A stretch of 64,000 nt of DNA from Nitrospira sp. Its GTDB lineage: Bacteria > Nitrospirota > Nitrospiria > Nitrospirales > Nitrospiraceae. Positions 8,867 to 21,200 of this stretch are shown here, in pieces. The position numbers were made by a program, and so were the translations under genes. The DNA is taken from NCBI GenBank assembly GCA_030123625.1, contig CP126121.1, forward strand, positions 2,272,179-2,336,178, in the 5' to 3' direction. The notes under the pieces are model-generated. The model was given only the letters and a program-made list of their open reading frames with translations. It had not been told where the DNA came from and did no database searches. Within the stretch, counting starts at the first letter, position 1. Each line of letters starts with the position of its first letter.

Positions 8867-9493
8867 ATGCTGAAAGTGTTGATTGCGGACGACCATTCGC
8901 TCTTCCGGCGCGGAGTCAAGGATTTGCTCTCCCATGAGCTGGGGCCCGTCACGATCGGGGAATGCGGCGACGCCCACGAACTGCTGGAGCTGGTCCGGCG
9001 CCATATGTGGGATCTTCTCATCTTGGATATCGGAATGCCGGGTACGACCGGAGGCGAAGCTCTCAAGAAAGTAAAGTCGGAACGTCCGGGATTGCCCGTC
9101 ATCATCCTGAGTATGCATGCCGAGGATCAGTACGCCGTTCGCATGTTCAAGGCCGGCGCCAATGCCTATCTCATGAAAGCCAGCACCTCTCAAGAACTGG
9201 TGAAGGCCGTTCAGAAAGTGCTTGCGGGCGGAAAATATGTGAGCGCCACGCTCGGAGAGAAACTGGTGCTGCTGCTGCATCAGGGCGACCAGGCCCCGCA
9301 CGCACGGTTGTCGGATCGCGAGTACGAAGTGATGCGGCTGCTTGCCTCAGGCAAGACCGTCTCGGAAATCGCTGAATGCCTGTGCCTCGGGACGACCACG
9401 GTCAGTACCTATCGCACGAGAATTCTGGATAAGCTTCATCTGAGGAACAATGCCGAGCTCATGCGCTACGCCGTCCAACACGAACTCGTGTAG
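8867..9493 (+). CDS. NarL/FixJ-type response regulator
   Basis: DNA-binding output of the preceding kinase. It has a receiver domain at residues 1-120 with Asp54 in LILDIGMPG and conserved acidic pair ADD near residue 8, then a LuxR-type helix-turn-helix (LSDREYEVMRLLASGKTVSE, then STYRTRILDKL) at about 145-205. Length 208 residues is typical. I chose ATG 8867, preceded by GGTGAGG, rather than the in-frame TTG 30 bases upstream because the receiver fold begins directly at MLKVLIADDH. Target genes are unknown; the tandem boxes at 5792 are one candidate for autoregulation. Confidence 0.94.
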   Translation: MLKVLIADDHSLFRRGVKDLLSHELGPVTIGECGDAHELLELVRRHMWDLLILDIGMPGTTGGEALKKVKSERPGLPVIILSMHAEDQYAVRMFKAGANAYLMKASTSQELVKAVQKVLAGGKYVSATLGEKLVLLLHQGDQAPHARLSDREYEVMRLLASGKTVSEIAECLCLGTTTVSTYRTRILDKLHLRNNAELMRYAVQHELV

Positions 9494-9661
9494 TCGCTCG
9501 TCCCCCTTCTCACATTCCATTCCATTCGCACTTCTCTCCGGATCCTTGTCGTTGGGACGAGGACAACGCGGGACAGGAGGCGACGACAACGCAATCATGC
9601 TCTGCGTGATAGCGTACTGCGCGTCTCCACGCTAAACCTCTCAGCCACAGAGGAAATTGCC

Positions 9662-9865
9662 ATGCACGTTCTCGTTCCCAATTGTTGTTTCTGTGGGAAA
9701 GTCCGCGACGATGAAGGAAGGGAAGTTGGACAAGGCATTTGGATCGATGTCGAAACGTATCGCGCCAGACATCATGTGATCCCCGATTATTTGTGGTTTT
9801 CGCCTACCTGTTGCGATGATTGCAAGACCAAGAGATCGGTCAATCACGCTCGGAATGTTCCGTGA
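9662..9865 (+). CDS. Small zinc-ribbon-like protein, unknown function
   Basis: A 67-residue protein with two cysteine knuckles, NCCFCGK near the N-terminus and TCCDDCK near the C-terminus, a spacing expected of a treble-clef or ribbon zinc site. An AGAGGAAA stretch lies just upstream of the ATG. I do not recognise the family. It sits between a response regulator and a sugar-nucleotide transferase gene, neither of which explains it. It is credible as a gene because of the paired Cys motifs and the ribosome site. Confidence 0.6.
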   Translation: MHVLVPNCCFCGKVRDDEGREVGQGIWIDVETYRARHHVIPDYLWFSPTCCDDCKTKRSVNHARNVP

Positions 9866-9943
9866 AAGCCGTCGTTGGAATCTTTAGCGGCGAAGCCGGA
9901 GCGAGCGATCATGGGGAAGGAAAGAAAAGGAAGGGAACTGGAG

Positions 9944-10942
9944 ATGGGCAATCACGCAAAGAACAATGATGGCGTCTGGTCGATTGTCCTGGCCGGGAGC
10001 GAAGGTGAGCGGCTTGGGCCGTTTGTCCAACGGTGGTTGGGCCGACCGAGACCGAAGCAATACTGTACCTTTGTCGGGACCAGGTCATTGTTCCAACACA
10101 CGCTGGGCCGGGCCGACCGGCTTACCGATGCGGAACGGAAGATGATCGTGATCGCACGTCCGCACGCAGAGGAAGCCTGGCCGCAACTGGGGCAGCGACC
10201 TTCCGGCATGGTGCTCCTTCAGCCGGTTGACCGCGGCGCAGCAGCGGCGGTCTTTCTCGCTCTGACATATGTGAAGGCGCGTGACGCCAAGGGTACTGTT
10301 GTTATTTATCCCTCGGACCATTTTGTCTATCCGGAACATCGGTTTCTCGGCTCAATCCGGCATGCCGTCCGCACGACCGACTGGTTTCCGGATCGACTCG
10401 TGCTGCTCGGTGTATCTCCGGACCGTCTCGAACTGGACTATGGCTGGTTGGAGCCCGGCGAACAGGTCTATCATGCATCCGATTATCGGATTCAGACGGT
10501 CCAGGCATTCTTGGAGAAGCCGACGGCGGCCCAGGCAGATGCGGCACTCGCGGCCGGGGCGTTGTGGAATTCGTCGGTGGTGGCGGTCAAGGTGGAGACG
10601 CTGTGGAAATCGGGGTGGCACTGTTTTCCCGACCTCATGCCGCGCTTCGAATGTCTTCTTGGTGCGATCGGGACCTCCAGTGAAGCAAAAACCATCGAGA
10701 CGATCTATGAGCACATGCCGACCCATGACTTTTCATCCGAGTTGCTGCAGCGAGTCCCCGCGCAATTCGCGGTGATTGAGATGGCCGGGGTGCTCTGGAG
10801 CGACTGGAATACGCCGGAACGGATCACTCACACGCTCCGTTTAATCGGCCGGCAACCGATGTTTCAATTGAACTGCCTGGACCCGCCTTTCGTGCCGTTC
10901 GCGCAAGTTCAGTCGCAAAGCAAGGTTTCGGTCGGCTTCTAA
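9944..10942 (+). CDS. Mannose-1-phosphate guanylyltransferase-like nucleotidyltransferase
   Basis: Predicted to transfer a nucleotide to a sugar 1-phosphate, supplying nucleotide-sugars for polysaccharide or glycan. It shows the N-terminal loop LAGSEGERLGPF followed by RPKQY, the variant of the GGxGxRL...PKQ motif of ManC/GMP enzymes, and the catalytic PSDHF at about residue 125. There is no C-terminal phosphomannose isomerase domain. I chose ATG 9944 because AAGGAAGGGA lies upstream and the fold starts soon after; in-frame starts at 9875 and 9911 would add an unstructured extension. The first Gly-rich loop has Ser in place of the usual second Gly, so substrate range is uncertain. A DUF2934 gene follows 22 bases later. 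Confidence 0.82.
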   Translation: MGNHAKNNDGVWSIVLAGSEGERLGPFVQRWLGRPRPKQYCTFVGTRSLFQHTLGRADRLTDAERKMIVIARPHAEEAWPQLGQRPSGMVLLQPVDRGAAAAVFLALTYVKARDAKGTVVIYPSDHFVYPEHRFLGSIRHAVRTTDWFPDRLVLLGVSPDRLELDYGWLEPGEQVYHASDYRIQTVQAFLEKPTAAQADAALAAGALWNSSVVAVKVETLWKSGWHCFPDLMPRFECLLGAIGTSSEAKTIETIYEHMPTHDFSSELLQRVPAQFAVIEMAGVLWSDWNTPERITHTLRLIGRQPMFQLNCLDPPFVPFAQVQSQSKVSVGF

Positions 10943-10964
10943 CGCAACGAGAAGGAGAACAAGG

Positions 10965-11204
10965 ATGAAGCTATTTGGTAAATCAGAGCCGCGACGCAAA
11001 TCTCGAGTCGCCTCAGCGAAACACGAATCGACGATCGCCGAGACTGCAGTGACGGGATCGTCGAATGGAGACACGGCAGAGGACGTCCGTGGACGCATTG
11101 CCGTCTTGGCCTTTCAACTCTACGAGCAACGAGGCCGCCGGGACGGCCATGATGTGGAGGATTGGCTCCAAGCCGAGCAGCGTATCCTTGCCGGCTCATC
11201 ATGA
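10965..11204 (+). CDS. DUF2934 family small protein
   Basis: A 79-residue protein with a basic, low-complexity N-terminal half and a C-terminal DUF2934-type helix pair (IAVLAFQLYEQRGRRDGHD, then VEDWLQAEQRIL). The family is of unknown function and common in soil and nitrifying bacteria. GAAGGAGAA precedes the ATG. It lies 22 bases after the sugar-nucleotide transferase and may share its transcript. A paralogue is encoded at 55437-55685 on the other strand with the same helix pattern (YELYNERGYRHGYALDDWLDAE in part). Confidence 0.75.
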   Translation: MKLFGKSEPRRKSRVASAKHESTIAETAVTGSSNGDTAEDVRGRIAVLAFQLYEQRGRRDGHDVEDWLQAEQRILAGSS

Positions 11205-11302
11205 TGTCGGTCAATGTTTGTCGGAAACTTGCCGGCGTATGAACCCCTCATAAAGGAACATGATGGTCAAGGGGGCCATTCCAGCCTGGCCATCACGATT
11301 AT

Positions 11303-11331
11303 CAGCAGGCAGGCGAAGCGTTTGCCTGCTG
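11303..11331. terminator. Hairpin between convergent genes, possible bidirectional terminator
   Basis: CAGCAGGCA and TGCCTGCTG form a perfect 9-base-pair stem around an 11-base loop. It lies in the 166-base gap between the converging DUF2934 and phosphopantetheinyl transferase genes. No clear T-run on either side, so termination efficiency is uncertain. Confidence 0.4.
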
Positions 11332-11370
11332 CGGCCGGCGGATAACGACAAGGACTTTCGGGACGCAATA

Positions 11371-12186
11371 CTAGAACTCGCAGACGCCCTCTGGGCTGCA
11401 TTGCTTCACCCGGTTTAAATGTGGAGCGGCCAGCGCCGCCTCCCATCCCTTTTCACAAGAAAGAAGACGAATCTGCAAAGTGGTCGGGAACTGAGCACCC
11501 AATCGAGTCCGCACGTCTGTGTCGGCTTCGTCCGCCTCAAAGAAGATCTCGCAGTCCGGCAGTCCGCCCAGGCCGATACCTTGTGCCTTGAGCAGCGCCT
11601 CTTTGGCAACCCAGTAGCGGAAGAATTTCGTCGCCCGCCGCTCCTCAGCCTCCTGCATGATCGCCGTGTGTTCCGAGTGAGTGAAAAAACGCCTGGATAG
11701 ATCCGCAACTTCGACATCCGAACGAACCAATTCAAGATCAACTCCGATTTCTTGCACCTTTGAGACGGCAATGAGCGCACGGTCATGGGCATGGGACAGA
11801 TTGAACGTGATCGCCGACCGACCTCGCAATTCTCTCGAGAGGAAGGGCTTGCCTGTTGCACCGCGATCCAACGCGACCACATCGGGATTGACTCCAAGAT
11901 ACCTGCTCAGCACGGCTCTAAGTCCTCCGTGGGCCAGTATGTAGCGCTGCCGAATGCCTTCCCGGACAAGACGAGCCGCTCGAAGCCGCTCGACGTCATC
12001 CAGCCAGCCCATGCACCGCTCCAGACAGCGTCGCGACCCGTCGAGCGCGATTCCCCAGAGGTGAACGGCATTTTCATCAAGACGGATATGATCCTGCCGG
12101 CTTGTATCGGCGAGACGCTCAATTGATGTGAACGAAATCAGCACATTGTTACCGTGAATGCCGACATCGCCTTCGATGTTCGGCAA
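11371..12186 (-). CDS. 4'-phosphopantetheinyl transferase, Sfp type
   Basis: Transfers the 4'-phosphopantetheine arm from CoA to carrier proteins, converting the synthetase next door to its holo form. The superfamily motifs are present: GVDLELV near residue 158 and FFRYWVAKEALLKAQGIGL near residues 205-223, with the Mg-binding acidic residues. The 271 residues fit the Sfp branch rather than the small AcpS branch. Start is ambiguous: TTG 12186 sits 15 bases after the synthetase stop, and GTG 12144 is an in-frame alternative. Position directly behind the synthetase on the same strand indicates co-transcription and a dedicated partner. It could also activate the acyl carrier protein at 37699. 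Confidence 0.92.
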   Translation of the reverse strand: MPNIEGDVGIHGNNVLISFTSIERLADTSRQDHIRLDENAVHLWGIALDGSRRCLERCMGWLDDVERLRAARLVREGIRQRYILAHGGLRAVLSRYLGVNPDVVALDRGATGKPFLSRELRGRSAITFNLSHAHDRALIAVSKVQEIGVDLELVRSDVEVADLSRRFFTHSEHTAIMQEAEERRATKFFRYWVAKEALLKAQGIGLGGLPDCEIFFEADEADTDVRTRLGAQFPTTLQIRLLSCEKGWEAALAAPHLNRVKQCSPEGVCEF

Positions 12187-12201
12187 AGGAAGTGATGAAA
12201 A

Positions 12202-15200
12202 TCACGCAGCCCTATTGTTCGGCCGGAGGGGTGTCTCTTGACAATGTTCGGCGATATAGTGCCGGATGTGGGAGGATACTTCTTCGACATGCGGTGACAC
12301 AACAAGGTCTGCCGTTCGGAGGGCCGCCATCTCGATGGTCCGGCATCCTCCCCGTGCCAGCTCTCTCCAAACATATCTGGTATCGTCGGTATCAATTCGT
12401 TGTGATGCCACGATGTTGAGTATATGTCCCGGATAGGGACCCATCGTATAACGGGCGGCCGCATGGAACATCGCCTGGCGGACGCGTTTGATGTGATGTT
12501 GTCTCAGCTCGTTTCCGGTAGGACCCCGGAGAATGGACAAGAATGATTTGCATTTGCGCCGTATGATCGACAATCGCTCGCTCATCGTCATGTGCGGGAG
12601 TTCCCCGACGCTGCGCAAGATCTTCAACAGAATTCCCACCGATAATGCGAAGAATGCAAACCGGTTTGGGCGGGGAATATCATAGTGGCGGTGATACGAG
12701 CTCGGATGCCAACTATTGATGATCGTTAAAACGACCCTTGTGTCCTGCTTAACCAGTTGTTGCGCCATCTCATAGGCAACCAGCCCACCGGTACAAGCGC
12801 CGACGATGATGTATGGCCCTTGCGGGGCGCATGTGCGGATCTCGTGAATGTACTGTTGTGCCATCTCCGGCACGGAGCCGAACGGTGCCGCATTCCCATC
12901 CAATCCTCGCGCTTGTAAGCCGTATACCGGATGAGCTTTGCCTAACAGTCTTCCCAGCTGAGCGAGCCACAGCACATTGCCCATGACTCCCGGAACCAAA
13001 AAAACGGGAATGGCCGACCCGCTCGGCTGCATGGCTACCAGTGATTGCCATGGAGGCGTCCAGTGCTCCTGCGCAAGCACGGACGTGAGGCCGGCGATCG
13101 TCGGCGCATGAAACAGCGTGGCAAGCGGAAGATGGCGGCCGTAGACCTGCTCAATGAGATAGAACAACTGAGCCGCTTTGAGCGAATGCCCGCCGAGATC
13201 GAAAAAGTTGTCATGGATTCCGACTTTGTCGATCTCGAATACCTGTTGCCACAAGGCCGCCATTTGTATGTCCATCCGGTCGCGCGGCGCAACATGGACG
13301 GCGCCGCTCGCGAGAGTGGAGTCCGGAGCCGGTAAGGCCTTCCTGTCGACCTTGTTATTCGCCGTCAACGGCATGGCCTTCAGAAAGACGAAGAGTGAGG
13401 GAACCATGTACTCGGGGATCTCGGACCGCAGAAACGCGCGAAGTTCCGGCTGACTTGGAGCAGGACCATCCTGGCAAACCACATACGCCACTAACTGCTT
13501 CACACCTTGCTGATCGTCCCTTGCAATGATGACGGCCTGACGGACGGCTTGATGACGGCTCAGCGCCGCCTCGATTTCACCCAGTTCGATTCGAAATCCT
13601 CGGATTTTGACCTGATGATCCAATCGACCGAGGTGCACGATGCGGCCATCCGGGCGATATCGTGCCAAGTCTCCCGTTCGATACAGTCTCGCGAGGGGCT
13701 CTTGAGAAAATGGATGAGGAATAAACCGTTCCCTTGTCAAATCAGGCCGCCCGCGATAGCCTCGGGCTAACCCATGGCCTCCGATATAGAGCTCGCCGGA
13801 AACTCCGATGGGAACCGGTTGGAGGAATTGATCCAGGATGTACACTTCCGTATTAGCAATCGGTTTCCCGATCGTGATCTCCCGATCAGTCCGTTCGATC
13901 TTTTCGATCGTGGACCAAATCGTGGTTTCGGTCGGGCCATACATATTCCACAGGGCAAGGCTCCGATCCAACAACGACGTCGCAAGATCCGGCGGAAGAG
14001 GCTCCCCGCCGCAGAGTATCGTCAGTTTGGTACTGCCCAGCCACCCCGCCTCAATCAGCATTCGCCATGTGGCAGGAGTCGCTTGCATGATCGTCGGCTG
14101 AACGGCTTCGCAGAGCGACCGCAATCGTCGTCCGTCCATTGCAACGGCACGATCGGCGATTTCGACGCGGGCCCCTGCCAGTAGCGGCACATACAGCTCC
14201 AACCCGGCGATGTCGAACGAGAGCGTCGTGACGGACAGCATGACGTCCTCAGCTGAACAAGCGGGCTCCTGTCGTATCGACCACAAGAAGTTCACCAACG
14301 CCCGGTGTGGAATTTCCACCCCCTTGGGCTGTCCCGTCGATCCCGAGGTGTACAGAATGTACGCCAAATCTTGAGCTGTGGCGGTAAGCGGAAGATTATG
14401 GTCTGGCTTCTGTGCGATCTTTCCCCACTGTTGATCGAGGCACAGTGTGCGGCAGACTTGATCATCAAACCGATCGGCCAGCGATTCGGATGTGAGCACG
14501 ATGATGAGCGAGGCGTTCTCCGACATATACCGAAGCCGATCCCGTGGATAGTCGGGATCAAGAGGCACGTAGGCGGCACCGGTTTTAAGCACGGCCATCA
14601 ACGCGATGACCATCTCCAAGGATCGTTCAAGCCCAATACCCACTGTCACACCAGGTTTAACACCCAGTGTTTGGAGATAGTGTGCCAGCTGATTAGCTCG
14701 GGCATTGAGCTCGCCATACCGCAGTGTTTCTTGTCCCATCGACAGCGCCACCGCCTCAGGAGTTCTCTCGACTTGCGCTTCAAACAGCCGGGGAAAACAT
14801 TCAGACTGTGGATACTCTCTTTGCGTGCGGTTCCAATCCTGCAGCATCTGTCGGCGTTCGGGCGTCGTCAATGTCGGAAGCTCGGAAAGCTTGCTCTGCG
14901 GATTCGCCAATGCGCTCCGGAGCAGGGTCTTATACTGTCCCAACATCCGTTCAGCGGTCTGAGGTTCGAAAAGATCGGTATTGAACGTCAAGTACGCTCT
15001 TCGGGAGAACTCCGTCTCGATCGTCAAGCTCAAGTCGAATTGTGCAGCTTGCGTCTCTACCTCGAACGGCACCCAACTCAACCCTTGGACGTTGATTTCC
15101 CCGATGGGAGCATTGGGTACATTGAAGAGAACTTGCACGAGCGGGGCGGAGCTATGGTCGCGAGCGGAGTGCATCGTCTCGACCAACTTATCGAACGGAA

Positions 15201-18200
15201 AGTCCTGATTGGCATAGGCCTCTAATGCCGTTATACGCACCCGTGCCATCAACTCCACGAATGTCGGATCGGCGGAGAGATCGGTACGCAAGACGAGTGT
15301 ATTGACGAACGAACCGATGATCGATTCGACCGCGGATTGAGTCCGGTTGGCGATTGGGGAGCCTACGGCCACATCGGTTTGCCCGGAATAGCGACTCAAG
15401 AGAATTTGGAAACACGCCAACAAGGTCATGAACACCGTCGCATTGTGTTCGGCGCTGAATTGCTTCAGTCGCTCGATCAACGACGTGGGTAACTCCAGCA
15501 TGCAATGCGAACCGTTAAATGTTTGCACCACGGGCCGTGGGTAATCGGTCGGCAACGAGAGCTTCGAAAGCCCGGCCAATTTCGTCTGCCAATAATCCGA
15601 TTGTGCGCTGAGCCGGTCATCGGTCAGGCAACGCCGCTGCCACACCGCGTAGTCGGCATACTGAAGTGGGATCGGCTTTGTCGAAGGAACCTCTCCTCGG
15701 CAAAACGCATTGTAGAAGATGGCAAACTCATGCCCGATGATCCCGAACGACCACTGGTCTCCGATGATATGATGCATCGTGAGCACCAACACATGGTCCT
15801 CGGGCTCGACCTCAATCAACAGGAATCGGGCCAGAGGACCTTTCTCAAGATCGAACGGCTGATTCGCTTCCTGCTCCACAAGCCGAGCCGCCTGCTGCCG
15901 TCGCTGCTCTGAAGGCAGGTGCCTGAGATCAACTTCGACCCAATGAGGAGAGCGAAAGGGGTGAATCATTTGGACCGGTCCCTCATCCCTCATCATGAAC
16001 GTCGTTCGAAAGGCTTCATGGCGGCTACAAATAGAATCGATCGTACTCCGGAGGGCTGCTTTGTCGAGTCGCCCCATCTGGCGCGAGGCGAACGGCATGT
16101 TATACGCCGTGCTTTCAGGAGCCAGCCGATACAGGAGCCACATGCGTTGCTGAGAATAAGAAAGAGGAAGCGGCAGATCTCTGGGCACTGGAATGATCGG
16201 CGGCATCACGGAAGTCTTTTCCCTCTGGCGTAACCGCGTCACTTCCTCAGCCAGCGCCGCGATCGTCGGTCGCTCAAAAAGTGCCTGTAGCGAGACATCG
16301 ACTTCAAACAGCTCGCGTATCCGGGAGATGAGCTGAGTCGCGACCAGGGAGTGACCGCCTTGCTCAAAGAAGTGGTCGTGGATGCCTGCCTCGGGGAGTT
16401 GAAGCACGGATTTCCATAGCTCGGCCAAGGATGCTTCGACTTGATTTCTTGGAGCAATCCTAGTTGCCGCCAAACCGGCTGCTTGGTCTGGAGCGGGAAG
16501 AGCGTGTCGATTCACTTTTCCAGTGGCACTGAGCGGCATCGTTTCCAGCCACAGGATGACGGAGGGCACCATGTAGTGCGGTAATTGAGCGGCAAGATGG
16601 CTGCGGACCTGTTCAAGTTTGCTTTTGAGCGACGACTCGCCGGCGACATAACCCACCAATCGATGCTGGTCCGGTTTATCCTGCCGAAGCAGCACCGCCG
16701 CTTGATGCACGCCGGGGAAGTCACTCAACACACACTCGATTTCTCCCAGTTCGATCCGATAGCCGCGCAGCTTAACTTGTTGATCCACCCTTCCAAGAAA
16801 CTCGACATTGCCGTCGGCGCGATGCCGAGCCAGATCACCGGTTCGATAGAGCCTGGTTCCGGGCACGTAGGGATTCGCAAGAAACCGTTCTTGGGTCAGC
16901 TGCGGCTGGTTGACGTAGCCGCGTGCCAGACATTCTCCCCCGATATACAGTTCCCCCGGTACGCCGATAGGCATGGGTTGTAGATTCGCATCCAGCACAT
17001 AAAGCTGCATATGATCGATAGGTTTGCCGATCGGCACTCGGGCTCCTGATTCCTCACGAGTCGTTTGATACACGCTGCACCAGACCGTGGCTTCCGTCGG
17101 TCCATATTCGTTGTACAGCACGGCATGAGGCAGGAGCTGATAATGTCGTCGCACGAGTTCAAGGGGCAGGCTTTCTCCGGCAGTGATGATGACACGGAGC
17201 GATTCCAGCTGAGCACTCACCGCCTCGCCGAGCACGGCATGGTACAAAGAGGGGACCCACACGACATGCGAGATATGGTGATGCTCAATGAGCGCAGCCA
17301 GCTCCGAGGGGTCGCGATGGGCAATCTCTGATGGAATGATCAGTTCCCCACCTTGCAGCAATGCCCAAAATATGCCCGTCACAGACCCATCAAAGGCCAG
17401 TGAGAAAGTCAGCAACAATCGGGAAACCGGTTCCGGGTAGTACTGAAGTCTGGCATGCAAGGAGATCACCAGACTGCGATGTGTCACGGCCACACCCTTT
17501 GGCCGTCCCGTCGAGCCTGAAGTGTAGATGATATAGGCGAGCTGATCCGGGGAAACAGGAAGTGCTAGGTTCTCCTCCTCGCCCACGGCGGATGTAGATA
17601 AGGCTTCGATATCGTAGATTTGCCCGCCGTAATTCTGTAAATGCTCACGGAGATGCGCCTGTGTGATCACGATGGAAACGTGGGCGTCCTCCAGCATGAG
17701 TTGAAGACGGTAATCGGGGAAAGACGGATCCAGAGGGACATAACCACCACCGGCTTTCAGAATGCCCAAGAGGCCCACCAGCGCATCCATTGAACGCTCG
17801 ACACAGAGACCCACCGGCATATCTGCGCCGACCCCTAATTTCCGGAGTGCGCGGGCGACTCGATTCGCTCGTCGGTTCAGCTCTCGGTAGCTAATGGATT
17901 GCTCTCCATATGTCACAGCGGGCGCCTGGGGAGTCCGCTCGACCTGCGCCTCGATGACCGCATGAATTCCGGAGGCCGAATGAGGCGGCTCGGTCCACGT
18001 CAATTGAATGTGTCGTCTCTCTTCGGAAGTCAGCAATGAAAGCTGATCAAGACGCGCCTCAGGTTCCTTGAGAAATTCCTCAAGAAGGATCTCAAGCTGT
18101 CCCAACATGCGGTCGATCGTCGAGTCGTCGAAGAGGGTAGAATCATGGAGAAACGCCAAGTCCAAGCCGGCCGCCTTGTTGACCACCATCAAGACGAGGT

Positions 18201-21200
18201 CGAACTCCGATGCCGTCGGCTCCCAGGTGAGATGAGCGACTTCAAGACCCTTGACGATGAACGCGGACAAGGGGTCGTCTTCACACACCATCATCACGTT
18301 AAACAGCGGGGACAGCTGACGTGCTCGCTGTAACGACAGCGCCTCGATGACCTCTTCAAACGGCAGTTCCTGATGGTCATAGGCGTCTACCACCACCCGG
18401 CGTACCTGCTTCAACAATTCTTGTCCTGTCATCCCCTCCGACAGCTCGGACCGCAACGCGACCGTATTGACGCAATATCCCATCATGTCTTCGAGTTCTC
18501 TCCGGCGTCTGCCGGCCACGATCGATCCAATGACGACATCCGACTCTTGTGTGTAGCGATGCAGCCACGTCGCAAAGACGGCGTACAGCACCATGAATGT
18601 CGTGACGTTACGGCGCTGACAGAAAAGATCGAGGCGGGCAGAAAGTTCCGGTGAAATCGATCGTGACCGCACACCTCCCTCGAACGTGCGTACCCGTGGC
18701 CGTTGACGATCGACCGGTAGCTCAGCGGGAGAATGGATGCCGCTCAACTGCCGGATCCAGTAGGTTCGCTGCACCTCGCGAAGACCGTGATCCAGCCTGG
18801 TTCTCTGCCAATCGGCATAGTCTGCATATTGAACAGTCAACGAAGGGAGTCCAGCCCCTTGAACATCACCACCAGCCTCCCAAAGAAGCGCCAGTTCCTT
18901 CCAGAAAATACGGAGCGACCACCCGTCGGCGACGAGGCGGTGGAACGTGAGCGACAGAACATGCACGTCCTGTTCAAGCGCCAGGAGAGTCACTCTAAAC
19001 AGCGGTCCCTCTCGCAAGTCGAATGGCCGGCTCCTTTCCGATCGTAGGAATTGCGGCACCTGAATGTCTCGCTCCGCCGGGTCCAGTGCTTGGAAATCTT
19101 CACATTTGATTGCGAGGATCGCCTCAGAGGACACTTCCGCGAATCCGTCGCCTCGCTCCGATCCGAAACGAGTTCGGAGAATCTCGTGACGACGAGCAAT
19201 TTCCCGCACCGACCGCTCCAACACCTCATGGTTGACAGGTCCCCGTAGATGCACATCCATGGAAATATGGTTGATCGCGCTCCCGGGATGGACTTGCTCC
19301 AAGAACCACAGCCGCTGCTGCGAGGCGCTGAGAGGCATTCTGCCTCCCTTTGAGGATGCCGAAGGAAGCGGAACAAGTTGACTCCGTGTCTCGCCGGAGC
19401 GAGGTGCGTACTGGTGCTGGTCTTCCGGACTCATACTCGGTTCACCGATTCGAGCGGCCAATGCGGACAATGTCGGACATTCGAACAGCACGCTGAGCGG
19501 GAGCTCGACGTGGAAGACATCGAGGACGCGCGCAACCACCTGTGCCGCGAGGAGCGAATTGCCTCCGAGTGCAAAAAAATTCGCATGACGATGCGGAGGA
19601 TGTCCCCCAAGCACCTCTTGCCAGATATCCGCGAGTCGTTTTTCGATGGGGTGAGGGATCTCGTTCGGCCCCCCATTGGTTTCAGCCTCCTGAGCCTGGT
19701 CCAGTGTGCTCGCTACGACTACGGTGAGTCGTCCGGACTCAAAGTCGGCTTTGCAGGCGCCCCGCTGAATTTTTCCGCTGGAAGTTCTGGGGATCGTGCC
19801 GGACTTGATCAGCACCACCGTATGGATTTCGAGCTCATATTCGTCAGCCACCGCGCGACGGATACAGCTGACTATTTCCGGCAGATCGGATTCAGGCACC
19901 TGCTTTTCGATCTCATGGACCAGTACCACCAACTCTCCGGTCTTGCTCCCAACGGAGAAGGCCGCGCCGTACCCTCGTCGCAAGCCGGGGTGCGCTTGTT
20001 GGGCAGACCACTCCAAATCATGGGGATAATAGTTCCGCCCACGCACGATGATCAGATCTTTGAGGCGTCCGGTCAGGAACAGTTCTCCGCGGCGGAGGAA
20101 TCCCAGGTCGCCGGTCCGCAAATAAGGACCTTCTCCCGATCCGGCGAGAGCGGCTTTGAATGTGGCGTCGGTTTCTTCCGGTTTGCCCCAGTATCCAGAG
20201 CCGACTCCGGGTCCGGCCAGCCACACTTCTCCCACAACACTCGGCGGACACTCGCCATGAGTCGTAGGATTCACGATCCGTACACGAGTCTCTTCGAGAG
20301 GTTCTCCGCATCCGACCAATGTCCGCGTTCCCGTTTTCGATGCCGGAGATTCTTTGACGATCGAGTCAGCCAACGCGTCAGACTCTACTTGCAAGAAGCT
20401 CGGTTCCGTTCCGACTCGCTTCATCGTCGCCAATAGCGTGGCTTCCGCAAGTCCATATCCCGGGGCAAACGCCGCTCGCCGAAAGCCGTGTGGACCAAAG
20501 GTATCGATAAACTGCTCGACGGTGTCTGGATGGATTGGTTCGGCGCCGCAACTGGCGACCATCCAGGTGCTCAAGTCAGCTTGCCACTCTTTCTGTTGCC
20601 GCACAGCCCTGAGACAAGCCTCATAGGAAAAATTCGGTCCTCCGCTGTGGGTAATTGCGAATCGAGACACCGCTTCGAGCCATCGTAATGGCCGTCGGAG
20701 AAATGTAATGGGCGACATCAAATAAGCGGGAATACCGGAATAGAATGGGGCGATGATTCCGTGCAGTAACCCATAGTCATGGAAATACGGCAACCAGCAG
20801 AGCGATCGGCTGCGGCTCGACACTTCTCCCGCCAGACTCAAGGCCCGGCAGTGAGAGAGGACGTTCCCATGGCTGATCATGACGCCTCGAGGAACGGCCG
20901 TCGATCCTGAGGTATATTGCAAGTAGGCAAGGGCGGTGGGGTGAGGCCGTGAGAACTCAACTGAATCGACTGAATTGTAGGGTTGATCTGTCGCCAACCA
21001 CTTGATCGGACCCGCTTCAGTGGTGACCGAAAGCTCCAAAGACTGTGCCTCGATACCTGAGGTGGTAAGGATCAGCGAAACTTGGGCGTCTTCAATAATG
21101 GCGCGAAGTCTCGGCAGACTATGCTTTCCCCTGATTGGATCGGGAGCTGGAGCGGGAACGGGCACGAGGCCAGCACAGACACATGCCCAAAAGGCGCATG

